Both the position numbers and the translations under genes were made by a program. A stretch of DNA of 64,000 nt from assembly GCA_016214905.1 (NCBI GenBank), contig JACRMQ010000008.1:62001-126000 (forward strand). The letters are read 5' to 3'. Source of the DNA: Ignavibacteriales bacterium (lineage in GTDB: Bacteria > Bacteroidota > Ignavibacteria > UBA10030 > SZUA-254). Positions 28,577 through 37,154 of this stretch are shown one piece after another. The notes under the pieces are model-generated. The model was not told where the DNA came from, made no database searches, and worked only from the letters and a program-made list of their open reading frames with translations. The stretch's first letter is position 1, and every line of letters starts with the position of its first letter.

Positions 28577-30609
28577 CGTCGGTTTCCTGTCTGATCGTTC
28601 ATACCGAGATCCAGATCGCTTTTCTGTTGACATATCAACGTGACTCGCATTCCGCGTTTTTTTTTGATTCCCGCTAACGGCGTTTGTGTTGAAACTGTTC
28701 CGGAACCGTTGACAACAGGAATTAAACCTTGTGTTTTTAAAGTTTCAATAGCTTTCCTTAAACTCAAACCGCGAACATCCGGGACCAGATCAGAAGCCTG
28801 TATGGTTTTCTTCTTTCCAATCTCAGAAGAAACAGATCCGCTATCTGCCGAGGCAACTACCGAATTCAATCGGCTCGTCACATCTGTAGTTGCAATTACT
28901 TGTTCCGCTATTCCGCGAAAAACCGGCGCGCTCACTAATCCACCATAATAACTTTCGCCCTTTGGTTTATCCATCATTACCAGACAAACAATTTGCGGAT
29001 CTTCAATAGGGAAGAAACCCACGAACGATGCGATATATTCTCCGGTCGTATATTTGCCGTCAATCATTTTTTTCGAGGTGCCTGTTTTCCCTGCTATGCG
29101 TACACCATTAACTTTTGCCGATGTTGCGGTTCCACGATCCACAACGCCTTCTAAAAATTTAGTCAATTCTTGACATGTTGAATGAGAAATCACGTTCCGT
29201 ATCTTTTGAGGTTTTGATTCTCGCACAAGTACGCCGTTTGCATCAACTTCCTTTTTGAAGAGCAAAGGTTTCATCAAAACACCATCGTTAGCGACGGCAG
29301 CGTACGCACATACAATCTGAAGCGGTGTAACACCAACTTCATACCCGAACGCCATCGTATTTAATGATGTTGCAGACCAGTTGATCGGTTTTTTCAAAAC
29401 ACCATTTAATTCTCCGGGATATTCAATATTGGTTGCAATACCAAATCCGTAATCACGCGCCATTTTGTAAAATCTCTCGGCACCAATAATATCGCTTATC
29501 TTTGCCATAACTATATTGCTCGACATTTCAATTGCTTCTTGAAATGTCAGAATTTCAGCTTTATGCGCATCGATTATTTCACGTGGTTTTTTATTCGCCG
29601 ATATGTAAACTTTATATAATCCTTTTTCAGCGTTGAATTTACTTTCCGGTTTTACGAGATTATGTTCAATAGCCGCAGAAGCTGTGACGATTTTAAATAC
29701 AGATCCAGGTTCGAACATATCGGTAAAAGCGCGCAAACGCCGATCTTCCATTTCGTATTTTCCGAAATTGTTCGGGTCAACTTTTGGATATTGTGCTATC
29801 GCTAATATTTCACCTGTCTGTGGTTGCATCATAATAACAAGTCCACGGTCGACCTTACTTTTTTCAACACCTTTTTTCAATTCTTTTTCTGCAATCGCCT
29901 GTAGTTGTATATCGATGGTGAGATAAATGTTATTGCCATCTCGCGGTTCCACACGCGGGTAATCAACAGAGGGGCGTGCACGTCTTAAGCCATCCCGCTG
30001 AAACACAACATAACCATCAGCACCCCGTAGTTCGTTATCATATTGCTGTTCAATTCCCGATATGCCCGAATTATCGATGTTAGCAACGCCGATAAGTTGC
30101 CCCGCGAGATAATCGTTATAGTAAATTCTCTTTGTTTCATAACGGGCAATTACTCCGATCATTTTTTTAACATCGATCTCTTTCAGATATTTAACATCGA
30201 CCATACGTTCGAGCCAAACGAAGCGGGTGTCGGATTTTAGTTCTTGCAAATAATGGCTTTTGGGTTTTCCAAAAACTTTTGAAAATTTCTTTGAAATATC
30301 ATCGGCATCTTCAGCAGCGATTTTAGGATCTGCCGCGAAGGAAACAAGCTGAGAGTTTGATGCTAAAACATTTCCTTTTCTATCATATAAAATGCCTCTC
30401 GAAGCCGGAAGCACGAACTTTGCCTGATATTGTTTTTGAGCTATTTCTTTATACTTCGGTGATTCGATAATCTGAACCTGAAGAAGCCGCATGGCAATAA
30501 CACCGAAAAATACAAACAATAATATCCGCACAAATCGGAGTCGGGATTTTTTTTCATGAAAATCTCCGATATCATATGCCGGCAATTTTTGTTGTTGTTC
30601 AATCGTCAT
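28573..30609 (-). CDS. ftsI: FtsI/PBP2-3-type transpeptidase with C-terminal PASTA domain
   Basis: 678 residues: cytoplasmic tail, one membrane helix at about 25-45 (FVRILLFVFFGVIAMRLLQ), class-B PBP dimerisation domain (RGILYDRKGNVLA, GVANIDNSGISGIEQQYD), then the transpeptidase domain with SxxK (EPGSVFK), SxN (MSSN) and KTG (AGKTGTS). Residues about 610-668 make one PASTA domain (VPDVRGLSLRKAIETLKTQGL), a peptidoglycan or beta-lactam-binding module. It crosslinks septal peptidoglycan with FtsW. PASTA on division PBPs is best known from Gram-positive bacteria but also occurs in FCB-group genomes. Confidence 0.95.
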   Translation of the reverse strand: MTIEQQQKLPAYDIGDFHEKKSRLRFVRILLFVFFGVIAMRLLQVQIIESPKYKEIAQKQYQAKFVLPASRGILYDRKGNVLASNSQLVSFAADPKIAAEDADDISKKFSKVFGKPKSHYLQELKSDTRFVWLERMVDVKYLKEIDVKKMIGVIARYETKRIYYNDYLAGQLIGVANIDNSGISGIEQQYDNELRGADGYVVFQRDGLRRARPSVDYPRVEPRDGNNIYLTIDIQLQAIAEKELKKGVEKSKVDRGLVIMMQPQTGEILAIAQYPKVDPNNFGKYEMEDRRLRAFTDMFEPGSVFKIVTASAAIEHNLVKPESKFNAEKGLYKVYISANKKPREIIDAHKAEILTFQEAIEMSSNIVMAKISDIIGAERFYKMARDYGFGIATNIEYPGELNGVLKKPINWSATSLNTMAFGYEVGVTPLQIVCAYAAVANDGVLMKPLLFKKEVDANGVLVRESKPQKIRNVISHSTCQELTKFLEGVVDRGTATSAKVNGVRIAGKTGTSKKMIDGKYTTGEYIASFVGFFPIEDPQIVCLVMMDKPKGESYYGGLVSAPVFRGIAEQVIATTDVTSRLNSVVASADSGSVSSEIGKKKTIQASDLVPDVRGLSLRKAIETLKTQGLIPVVNGSGTVSTQTPLAGIKKKRGMRVTLICQQKSDLDLGMNDQTGNRR

Positions 30610-30611
30610 TT

Positions 30612-31016
30612 TTAATTACCAGATTCGAGCGGTTCTGTTCTGTTAAGTTGATCAAGTTTCGTATCATCGAATTCGAACCAGATCGGTTGTTCGCGAGGCG
30701 ATACTAATTCTAATTTATCCGTCAAGATTTTCTTCTCTATCCGTTCCAGACTCGATTTCTTATTTATTTCCGCAAGAAGGAAACCGTTCTCGTTCACCAT
30801 TTTTTCGTGAAGATTGTTCAGATCGTTCACTTCAACCACAAGTCTATTCACACAAATTTTATTCCAAATGTAACCCACAATCATAAATGATACGACGACG
30901 ATAATTGCGAGAATAGAAATCGAAGATTTACCTCGTCCTTTCACTGCCCGATTTTGGCGCGGTGTGCCGTTCGTCTTTAGTGGTACTGAATTACCGTTGT
31001 AAATTTCTTTCGCCAT
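30612..31016 (-). CDS. ftsL: FtsL-like division protein
   Basis: 134 residues with a 40-residue basic cytoplasmic tail, one membrane helix at about 33-55 (ILAIIVVVSFMIVGYIW), and a leucine-zipper-like periplasmic coiled coil (VVEVNDLNNLHEKMVNENG). FtsL is poorly conserved, so the call rests on topology and on location between rsmH and ftsI (2 bp gap to the latter). It would link FtsB/FtsQ to FtsW-FtsI. Confidence 0.85.
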   Translation of the reverse strand: MAKEIYNGNSVPLKTNGTPRQNRAVKGRGKSSISILAIIVVVSFMIVGYIWNKICVNRLVVEVNDLNNLHEKMVNENGFLLAEINKKSSLERIEKKILTDKLELVSPREQPIWFEFDDTKLDQLNRTEPLESGN

Positions 31017-31061
31017 TATCTATTCGTTATTCCTGCGGTTAAAAAATATTATTATAATTTG

Positions 31062-31991
31062 CTAAACCCGTTCAGCAACTCTCATTTTTGCGCTCCGAGC
31101 GCGTGGATTCTGAATAATTTCTTTTTCTTCAGGTTCAATCGGTTTTTTCACTATTAACTTTAACATCGGTGTTTGTATCTTATCAGGTAAAAACTTATTC
31201 CCCGACGGAACTGATTTTTGGGATGCTGAACGAAAAGTATCTTTAACTATTCGGTCTTCCAGAGAGTGATATGATAAAACCACAATTCGTCCGCCCGGCT
31301 GTAAAATGCCGATCGCATCAGTTAAACCTTTTCTTAAATTTTCTAGTTCATTATTAACATCAATTCGAATTGCCTGAAATATTCTCGCAATCGATTTTTG
31401 CAAAAACTTGCCTGAAATACATAGTTCTACAATTGCCGCCAACTCTTTTGTTGTTTCAATTTTTTTCTCGTTCCGCATCTCTATTATTTTATTAGCAATA
31501 CGACTGGAGAATCTTTCCTCTCCGTATTCCCGGAATATTTTTATTAACCGTTCCCGGGAATATGAATTCACAACATCGGAAGCGGAAATTTTCTGCTTAG
31601 TATTCATTCTCATATCAAGCGGTCCATCTGATTGATAACTGAATCCCCGCATTCTGTCATCAATTTGATGAGACGATATGCCAAGATCGAAAATAATTCC
31701 ATTTATCTTTTCAAAACCAACCTGTCGTATTTCCGACTTGATATTGGAAAAATTATTTTGACAGAAATGAACACGTGGTTGAAATCTCGACAACTTATTC
31801 TTCGCGCTTTCAATCGCTTCAGCATCTTCATCGAAACCGATGAGTTGACCGCTGTTCGATAACCGATTCATTACCGATTCGGCATGTCCACCGCCGCCAA
31901 GTGTACCGTCTACATAAATTCCACCTGGTTCTGTTATCAGAAATTGAAGCACTGCTTCAACAAGAACCGGTACGTGGAAGCTGTTGATCAT
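31062..31991 (-). CDS. rsmH: 16S rRNA (cytosine-1402-N4)-methyltransferase RsmH
   Basis: 309 residues with HVPVLVEAVLQFL, the SAM-binding VDGTLGGGGHAE, IIFDLGISSHQIDDRMRGFSY, DMRMN, ALRIDVN-like segment (AIRIDVNNELENL) and VVLSYHSLEDRIVK near the C-terminus. It methylates the ribosomal P-site region. It occupies the usual second place of the dcw cluster, 30 bp after mraZ. Confidence 0.98.
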   Translation of the reverse strand: MINSFHVPVLVEAVLQFLITEPGGIYVDGTLGGGGHAESVMNRLSNSGQLIGFDEDAEAIESAKNKLSRFQPRVHFCQNNFSNIKSEIRQVGFEKINGIIFDLGISSHQIDDRMRGFSYQSDGPLDMRMNTKQKISASDVVNSYSRERLIKIFREYGEERFSSRIANKIIEMRNEKKIETTKELAAIVELCISGKFLQKSIARIFQAIRIDVNNELENLRKGLTDAIGILQPGGRIVVLSYHSLEDRIVKDTFRSASQKSVPSGNKFLPDKIQTPMLKLIVKKPIEPEEKEIIQNPRARSAKMRVAERV

Positions 31992-32021
31992 TTTTTTAAT
32001 ACTACCGAATGAAGTTAATTC

Positions 32022-32462
32022 TTATTGCATTATCTTTGCGGCAATTTTTTCATAACTTTCCGGTTGGTCTAATTTGTACTCTTCATATGTCTTAGGATTC
32101 CACAATTCAATTTTATCGAGTGTGCCTATGATGCGAACTTCGTTTTGGATATCTGCGTATACACGAAGCTCCGGTGGGATCGAGATACGTTGCTGCGTAT
32201 CAAGCTGACTTTCTTGCGCGAATTCCAAAGTTGCTCTTATAAAACGCCTGCTTTCGGGATCGTTCGCCGAAAGTCCGCGCAAACTCGATTCTAATTTATT
32301 CCATTCGTCTAACGGATATACAAAAAGACACTGCTCAAATCCTCGTGTCACAACAAATGTATCATTGGCTTCGGGTGAAACATACTTACGTAATTTCGCC
32401 GGAAGACTCACTCTTCCTTTATCATCAACAGAGTACATATATGAACCTTTAAAAGACGACAT
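32022..32462 (-). CDS. mraZ: Transcriptional regulator MraZ
   Basis: 146 residues made of two AbrB/MraZ swapped-hairpin halves: DDKGRVSLPAKLRKY near residue 13 and DTQQRISIPPELR near residue 85, each carrying the DxxxR motif that contacts DNA. It forms ring-shaped oligomers and controls the dcw cluster, usually by binding repeats ahead of its own gene; three such repeats lie 38-64 bp upstream of its ATG. Confidence 0.97.
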   Translation of the reverse strand: MSSFKGSYMYSVDDKGRVSLPAKLRKYVSPEANDTFVVTRGFEQCLFVYPLDEWNKLESSLRGLSANDPESRRFIRATLEFAQESQLDTQQRISIPPELRVYADIQNEVRIIGTLDKIELWNPKTYEEYKLDQPESYEKIAAKIMQ

Positions 32463-32500
32463 AATTAAATTTTAAACCCTTTAAAATGAAAAATATTTCA

Positions 32501-32526
32501 CACCATTATTCCCCACTTTTCCCCAC
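32501..32526 (-). promoter_or_regulatory. MraZ recognition repeats (operator)
   Basis: Read on the minus strand, GTGGGG (32526-32521), GTGGGG (32516-32511) and ATGGTG (32506-32501) occur at exact 10-bp spacing with AT-rich spacers. MraZ is known to bind tandem GTGGG-like repeats separated by five bases ahead of mraZ, and this matches in sequence, spacing and position. The repeats fall just downstream of the predicted -10 box, so binding should block initiation or clearance. Confidence 0.8.
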
Positions 32527-32537
32527 CGTGAAGTTCC

Positions 32538-32565
32538 AATTTACGGTTTTTTTGATGAAAGTCAA
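32538..32565 (-). promoter_or_regulatory. Promoter of the dcw cluster (Pmra)
   Basis: On the minus strand TTGACT (32565-32560), a 16-bp spacer, and TAAATT (32543-32538) lie 76-103 bp before the mraZ ATG and directly ahead of the MraZ repeats. No other good -35/-10 pair was noticed in the 310-bp spacer. Confidence 0.65.
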
Positions 32566-32622
32566 GTAATTTAGAAGAAAAATAATAAAAAATCTGTTTA
32601 TTAATGGTGGGTAAGAATCGAG

Positions 32623-32659
32623 AGCTCAAAAACTGTCGAAATTATGCAATTTTTGAGCT
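32623..32659. repeat. Ten-base perfect inverted repeat in the mraZ-ychF spacer
   Basis: AGCTCAAAAA (32623-32632) and TTTTTGAGCT (32650-32659) are separated by 17 bases. It lies in the 310-bp spacer 32463-32772 downstream of the YchF-like gene and upstream of the mraZ promoter, so on the minus strand it may end the ychF transcript, although no long U-run follows. The remainder of the spacer holds only the promoter and operator. Confidence 0.5.
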
Positions 32660-32772
32660 TATTAAGGTGGGGATTTAGGATGAAAAAATGTGTAACTTTT
32701 AATAGTTTAAAAGAATTTTTACCGATTTGTTATAAGATTTCTATGATGTAAAAAAATGAATTCTACTATATA

Positions 32773-33858
32773 TCAGCTATGACGGATAGAGATTATATCT
32801 CCGTCGTTGACAATATACTCCTTACCTTCAAGCCGCCATAGCCCCTTTTCCTTAACTTTTGAAAAAGAACCTTCATTATCGATGAAATCTTGATAACCAA
32901 CAACCTCGGCTCTGATAAATTTGTCGAAGAAATCACTATGAATTGCACCGGCTGCCTCTTGTGCGCTCATTTCTTTTCGTATCGTCCACGCTCTGCATTC
33001 ATCTTCTCCTACGGTAAAAAATGAATGGAGCCCTAATAAAGAATATGCCTCACGCACAATAACATCGAGCGCAGATTCCCGAATGCCATACTCATGCATA
33101 AAATTTTTTGTTTCTTCATCTTCGAGGAGAGTTAACTCCATTTCAATTTTTCCTGAGAATGATACAACATCTGTGTTTTTACCCGATTTATTTTCTTGTA
33201 CACTTTTTAGTATAATGTTCGATGATGAGAGTTGTTTCTCGTCGAGATTCAGAACGATTAACATAGGTTTGACTGTCAGAAGAGAATATGATTTTAGGAT
33301 ATGAATTTCGCTTTTTGTAAGTTCCGCTTCACGCAACGGTTTTTCATCGTGCAGATACTGTATACATTTTTCGAGCACGGGTAATTCGCGTTTTTGTTCA
33401 TCAGTTGAATTTTTTTGGAATTGTTTTTTAATCCGTTCTATGCGTGCTTCAAGTATCGCCATATCCGAAAGTATAAACTCTGTTTCTATTATAGAAATGT
33501 CACGGAGCGGATCGATGTTTCCTTCGGGGTGTGGTACCGCATCGTTTTCGAAAACCCTGACAACTTGCACGAGGGCATCGGTTGTTTTTACATTCGATAA
33601 AAAATTGGTTGTAAACTGTGTTCCCCCGGAATCACCACGCTGTAAACCGACGACGTCAATCAACTCAATTGTAGCATAATTAGATTTCTGAGGAGAAAAT
33701 ATTTCTATCAGTGCTTCGAGCCGTTTATCAGGAACTTTAATAATTGCCTGTTGTGAAGCACGCTTACCTGAACTTGAACCATCCTGATGTGCTTTTGTGA
33801 TCGTTTGAAATAAGGTTGATTTACCTGAGAATGGGAGTCCGACTATGCCTATTACCAT
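32773..33858 (-). CDS. ychF: YchF-like GTPase/ATPase, divergent
   Basis: 361 residues, the usual YchF size. P-loop GLPFSGKSTLFQ (normally GxPNVGKSTLFN), switch II DVVGLQRGDSGGTQF (normally DIAGLVKGA), NLDE in the base-recognition position, the coiled-coil arm (ILEARIERIKKQF), and a C-terminal TGS domain with CRAWTIRKEMSAQEAAGAIHSDF and the beta-grasp end VNDGDIISIRHS. YchF proteins bind ATP as well as GTP and associate with ribosomes. The G1 and G3 motifs depart from the consensus, so it may be a paralogue. It is monocistronic, with its own region on either side. Confidence 0.82.
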   Translation of the reverse strand: MVIGIVGLPFSGKSTLFQTITKAHQDGSSSGKRASQQAIIKVPDKRLEALIEIFSPQKSNYATIELIDVVGLQRGDSGGTQFTTNFLSNVKTTDALVQVVRVFENDAVPHPEGNIDPLRDISIIETEFILSDMAILEARIERIKKQFQKNSTDEQKRELPVLEKCIQYLHDEKPLREAELTKSEIHILKSYSLLTVKPMLIVLNLDEKQLSSSNIILKSVQENKSGKNTDVVSFSGKIEMELTLLEDEETKNFMHEYGIRESALDVIVREAYSLLGLHSFFTVGEDECRAWTIRKEMSAQEAAGAIHSDFFDKFIRAEVVGYQDFIDNEGSFSKVKEKGLWRLEGKEYIVNDGDIISIRHS

Positions 33859-33968
33859 GATTGATTATGAAAAATATGATTGAGAAATTATCCTGAGCGA
33901 AAGAAAATATTCACAGAGAAGAAAACAGAACTATGCGTTAACATACACAACGATATTACTACTCGCAG

Positions 33969-34052
33969 TGCCCGGAGCAGGACTTGAACCTGTACGACCT
34001 TGCGGCCACTAGCTCCTGAAGCTAGCGCGTCTGCCAATTCCGCCATCCGGGC
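33969..34052 (-). tRNA. tRNA-Leu (anticodon CAG)
   Basis: 84 nt on the minus strand. The acceptor arms GCCCGGA and TCCGGGC pair perfectly. Anticodon stem CTAGC / GCTAG encloses the loop TTCAGGA, giving anticodon CAG. A long variable arm (class II) and TTCAAGT T-loop are present. The T-stem has one mismatched end pair. CCA is not encoded. It reads CUG codons. Confidence 0.95.
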
Positions 34053-34085
34053 GTTTATTTACCTTTTTGAATTTTTTTCCACTTA

Positions 34086-34114
34086 ATTGTACTAAATTTT
34101 TAACTTTTTTCCAA
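34086..34114 (-). promoter_or_regulatory. Promoter of tRNA-Leu
   Basis: On the minus strand TTGGAA (34114-34109), a 17-bp spacer, and TACAAT (34091-34086); predicted initiation about 27 bases before the tRNA 5' end. Spacing and boxes are good for a sigma70 promoter. Confidence 0.6.
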
Positions 34115-34217
34115 TCATTTGAAATCATACGCTGGTTTTTATATATTAATTCCGGTAAATAAGTATTTCTGAATCTAACGTAAATTTTATCTTTGAACAA
34201 TTCTGTAGAGAGATTTA

Positions 34218-34940
34218 ATGAAAAGATATTTCTCAATCTGTATTTTCTTTTTCATCTTCTTCTATACCGTTGCCGCTCAGTATTCTTTTAAATGTGACTC
34301 GATTAATACTTCTAACGGAATACTGAAAATATATTTCATCGGACATGGTACTTTGATGTTTGAATATCAAAAACAAATAATTCATGTCGATCCATGGAAT
34401 AAACTTGCTGATTACCAAAAACTACCTAAAGCCGATGTCATTCTTTTAACTCATCATCATCCCGATCATCTCGACACAACAGCAATTAACCATATATTAA
34501 AATCAAAAACAACGATCGTTGGAACCAGATCTACTTTTGAGACTATTCAAAGGGGTAAAATATTACATAATTACGACACCACTATGACCGGTGGAATAAA
34601 AATAATTGCAGTACCCGCTTACAACATCACCGAGGAACGAAACAAATTCCATCCGAAAGAAAGAGATAATGGTTATATTCTTTCAATCGATGGAAAACGT
34701 ATTTACATCGCGGGTGACACAGAAAATATTCCAGAGATGAAAACACTTGGGATAATTGATGTCGCCTTTCTTCCCATGAATCAACCATACACAATGCTTC
34801 CGGAACAATTAGCAAATGCCGCACGAATGATAAACCCAAAAGTTCTTTATCCTTATCACTTCAGCGATAATGATACAACAGGATTGAGAAAATTATTGAA
34901 TGGAACAAATATTGACTTGCGCTTTCGATCTATGAGATGA
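34218..34940 (+). CDS. Secreted metallo-beta-lactamase-fold hydrolase (UlaG-like)
   Basis: 240 residues with a signal peptide (residues 1-20, ending VAAQ) and the MBL metal motifs: LTHHHPDHLD (HxHxDH), GDTEN (bridging Asp) and YPYHFSDND (last His). The compact form without inserted domains and with GHGTLMFEYQKQIIHVDPW matches the UlaG/UPF0173-type lactonase-like subgroup. The exported location is notable because most relatives are cytoplasmic. Substrate unknown. Divergent from the tRNA and 147 bp before the OPT gene. Confidence 0.82.
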   Translation: MKRYFSICIFFFIFFYTVAAQYSFKCDSINTSNGILKIYFIGHGTLMFEYQKQIIHVDPWNKLADYQKLPKADVILLTHHHPDHLDTTAINHILKSKTTIVGTRSTFETIQRGKILHNYDTTMTGGIKIIAVPAYNITEERNKFHPKERDNGYILSIDGKRIYIAGDTENIPEMKTLGIIDVAFLPMNQPYTMLPEQLANAARMINPKVLYPYHFSDNDTTGLRKLLNGTNIDLRFRSMR

Positions 34941-35087
34941 ATGCTTTTTTATCAAGATTAAATACTGATTAAAGGAATGAGCAAACTTGATTATCTTCCA
35001 TCTTTCTTGTAATTTATCCAACCATCATTTAAAATGGTACTATTTATAATTCACCACTAAACCGATCCAACTAAACAAGGGACCGTT

Positions 35088-37148
35088 ATGAACGAATCAA
35101 AAAAGGTTACCCCATTTATTTCCGCTGATGCCAACCTTCCAGAATTTACGTTGCGTGTTGTAATTCTTGGCGTAATTATGGCTGTTATAATGGGAGCGGC
35201 TAATGCATATCTCGGATTAAAAGCCGGCATGACAATCGCCGCGACATATACAACTGCGGTAATAAGTATGGCAGTATTAAAAATATTGAAGGGAAATATT
35301 TTAGAAGAAAACGCTGCCAGAACAATTGGCTCCATAGGTGGGAATGTGGCAACCGGGGCTATTTTCACACTTCCGGCATTCTTTATTGCATCGATATGGA
35401 ATCCGTTTTTTTCGATAGAGCATTATATAATATCAACGTTAATGTTGATTTTTGCCGGAATATTGGGAATAATGTTCGTTACTATTTTGCGCCGCGTTTT
35501 GGTTGAAGACGTCGAATTACCTTTCCCGGAGTCGATTGCAGCAGCAGAAATCCACAAGTCAGGGCAAGGTGGTGAACAGAGTTCAAAATATCTTTTTGCC
35601 GGAATGGGTGTTGGTGCTTTTATAAGTGCCTTGGTGGAATTCAAATTTATAGCTGCGGGATGGCAGAAGGTTGTTTCTCTTACAAAAGGATCTTTAATGT
35701 TGCGTGCACCGGGAATGAACCCGGCTTACTTTGGTGTCGGATACATAATCGGACCAAAACTTGGTGCAATAAATTTTAGCGGTGGTGTGCTTGCGTGGGG
35801 TTTACTCACGCCAATTATCGCATATTTTATTCATCGGGATAATCCGGAGACGGTAAGCAATTGGACTACCGAATTTACTTTCATATGGAAAAATTACGTC
35901 CGTTACATCGCAATCGGTGGAATGCTCGTTGGCGCCTTCTATACGTTATATAAAATGCGCAATAGTCTATTCAGCGGTATTATACGTTCATTTTCTTACG
36001 TGAGAAAGTCGGCGGCGGGCGGTGATAATATTCTTCGCACCGAGAAAGATATAAACATCCGATGGTCGCTGCTTCTAATTGGAATCATAGTTTTGGTTAT
36101 GCTGGCGATCTTTAATTATTTCACCGGAAGTTTATTTCCCGCGGCTGTCGCGTCGGTGGTAATGTTATTTCTTGGATTTGTTTTCGCTGCCGTTTCCGGA
36201 TATCTTGTCGGGATTATTGGTGTTAGCAATAATCCTACCAGCGGGTTAACCGTATCGGTTCTGATTGTTGTCGCATTCCTTATGGTGGGACTTGGAATGA
36301 AAGGTGAAGCGGCTATTGCGGCAGTGCTTGGTGTTGCCGCTTTTACATGCACAAGCGTTTCGGTTGCCGGTGAAATGATGCAAGACCTTAAGGCAGGACA
36401 TATTCTAGGATGTACACCATGGAGAATGCAGGTAGGAGACATCTTTGGTGTTACGGCTGCGGCACTTGCTATGTTTTTTGTTCTTTCTCTTTTACACCTC
36501 GGAGACATTAAACAAGTTGTTGGAAATGAAATTGAGAAATTAGAAAAATCCGGTGTACAGAATATAGAATACAAAGGTAAAAATCAACAACTGCTTGGTT
36601 CTACATTTTCTTTAAATGAACTTAAGCAAATGGAACCCGAACAGCAAAATGATATATTAGGTACGCAGGCGGGATTCGGCGGCGAAAAACTTGCGGCACC
36701 GCAAGCAAGTTTAATGGCTGTTGTTGCGCGTGGTATTGTAGAAATGAAAACGGAATTCATTTTGATAGCAGTTGGAATGTTGATGGGGTTTGGATTTATT
36801 CTGATGCAGGTGAAAAGTCCGATGCTGATATGCGTTGGGATGTATTTACCGATTGATACGTCTTTCGCTATTTTCCTGGGTGGGGCAATGAAAGGCATTC
36901 TTGAAAAAATAGCTGAAAAACGAAAAATAAGTGATACTCAAAAAGAAAAGATGAATAATATCGGTGTTCTGCTCGCATCTGGATTAATCGCCGGAGAAGC
37001 ATTATTGGGATTATTATTCGCCGGTCTTGCATTCGGAGAGATAAAATTGTTCCATGCTTTTGAATCACCATTTTATGTGCCAAGCATAATCGCCATGATT
37101 CTTCTTGGAATTTTCTTGATTCGTATACCACTTAGAAAAGCGAAGTAA
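35088..37148 (+). CDS. OPT family oligopeptide transporter
   Basis: 686 residues with about 14-16 hydrophobic segments. Recognisable OPT blocks are the N-terminal FTLRVVILGVIMAVIMGAANAYLGLKAG-type start, FPESIAAAEIHKSGQ, YIIGPKLGAINFSGG, GVSNNPTSGLTVS, and PIDTSFAIFLGGAMKG. It belongs to the bacterial branch that imports small peptides or, in other members, metal chelates, driven by proton symport. The ATG at 35088 has AAGGGA upstream. It ends 6 bp before the convergent hypE. Confidence 0.9.
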   Translation: MNESKKVTPFISADANLPEFTLRVVILGVIMAVIMGAANAYLGLKAGMTIAATYTTAVISMAVLKILKGNILEENAARTIGSIGGNVATGAIFTLPAFFIASIWNPFFSIEHYIISTLMLIFAGILGIMFVTILRRVLVEDVELPFPESIAAAEIHKSGQGGEQSSKYLFAGMGVGAFISALVEFKFIAAGWQKVVSLTKGSLMLRAPGMNPAYFGVGYIIGPKLGAINFSGGVLAWGLLTPIIAYFIHRDNPETVSNWTTEFTFIWKNYVRYIAIGGMLVGAFYTLYKMRNSLFSGIIRSFSYVRKSAAGGDNILRTEKDINIRWSLLLIGIIVLVMLAIFNYFTGSLFPAAVASVVMLFLGFVFAAVSGYLVGIIGVSNNPTSGLTVSVLIVVAFLMVGLGMKGEAAIAAVLGVAAFTCTSVSVAGEMMQDLKAGHILGCTPWRMQVGDIFGVTAAALAMFFVLSLLHLGDIKQVVGNEIEKLEKSGVQNIEYKGKNQQLLGSTFSLNELKQMEPEQQNDILGTQAGFGGEKLAAPQASLMAVVARGIVEMKTEFILIAVGMLMGFGFILMQVKSPMLICVGMYLPIDTSFAIFLGGAMKGILEKIAEKRKISDTQKEKMNNIGVLLASGLIAGEALLGLLFAGLAFGEIKLFHAFESPFYVPSIIAMILLGIFLIRIPLRKAK

Positions 37149-37154
37149 TTAATC

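Noticed and set aside
28577-28633. N-terminal extension of MurE
   Set aside because: The extra residues are a shifted reading of the ftsI end; the ATGA overlap gives the natural start.
36116-36574. Minus-strand open frame opposite the OPT transporter
   Set aside because: Antisense of a membrane protein; no homologous motif and no start signal.
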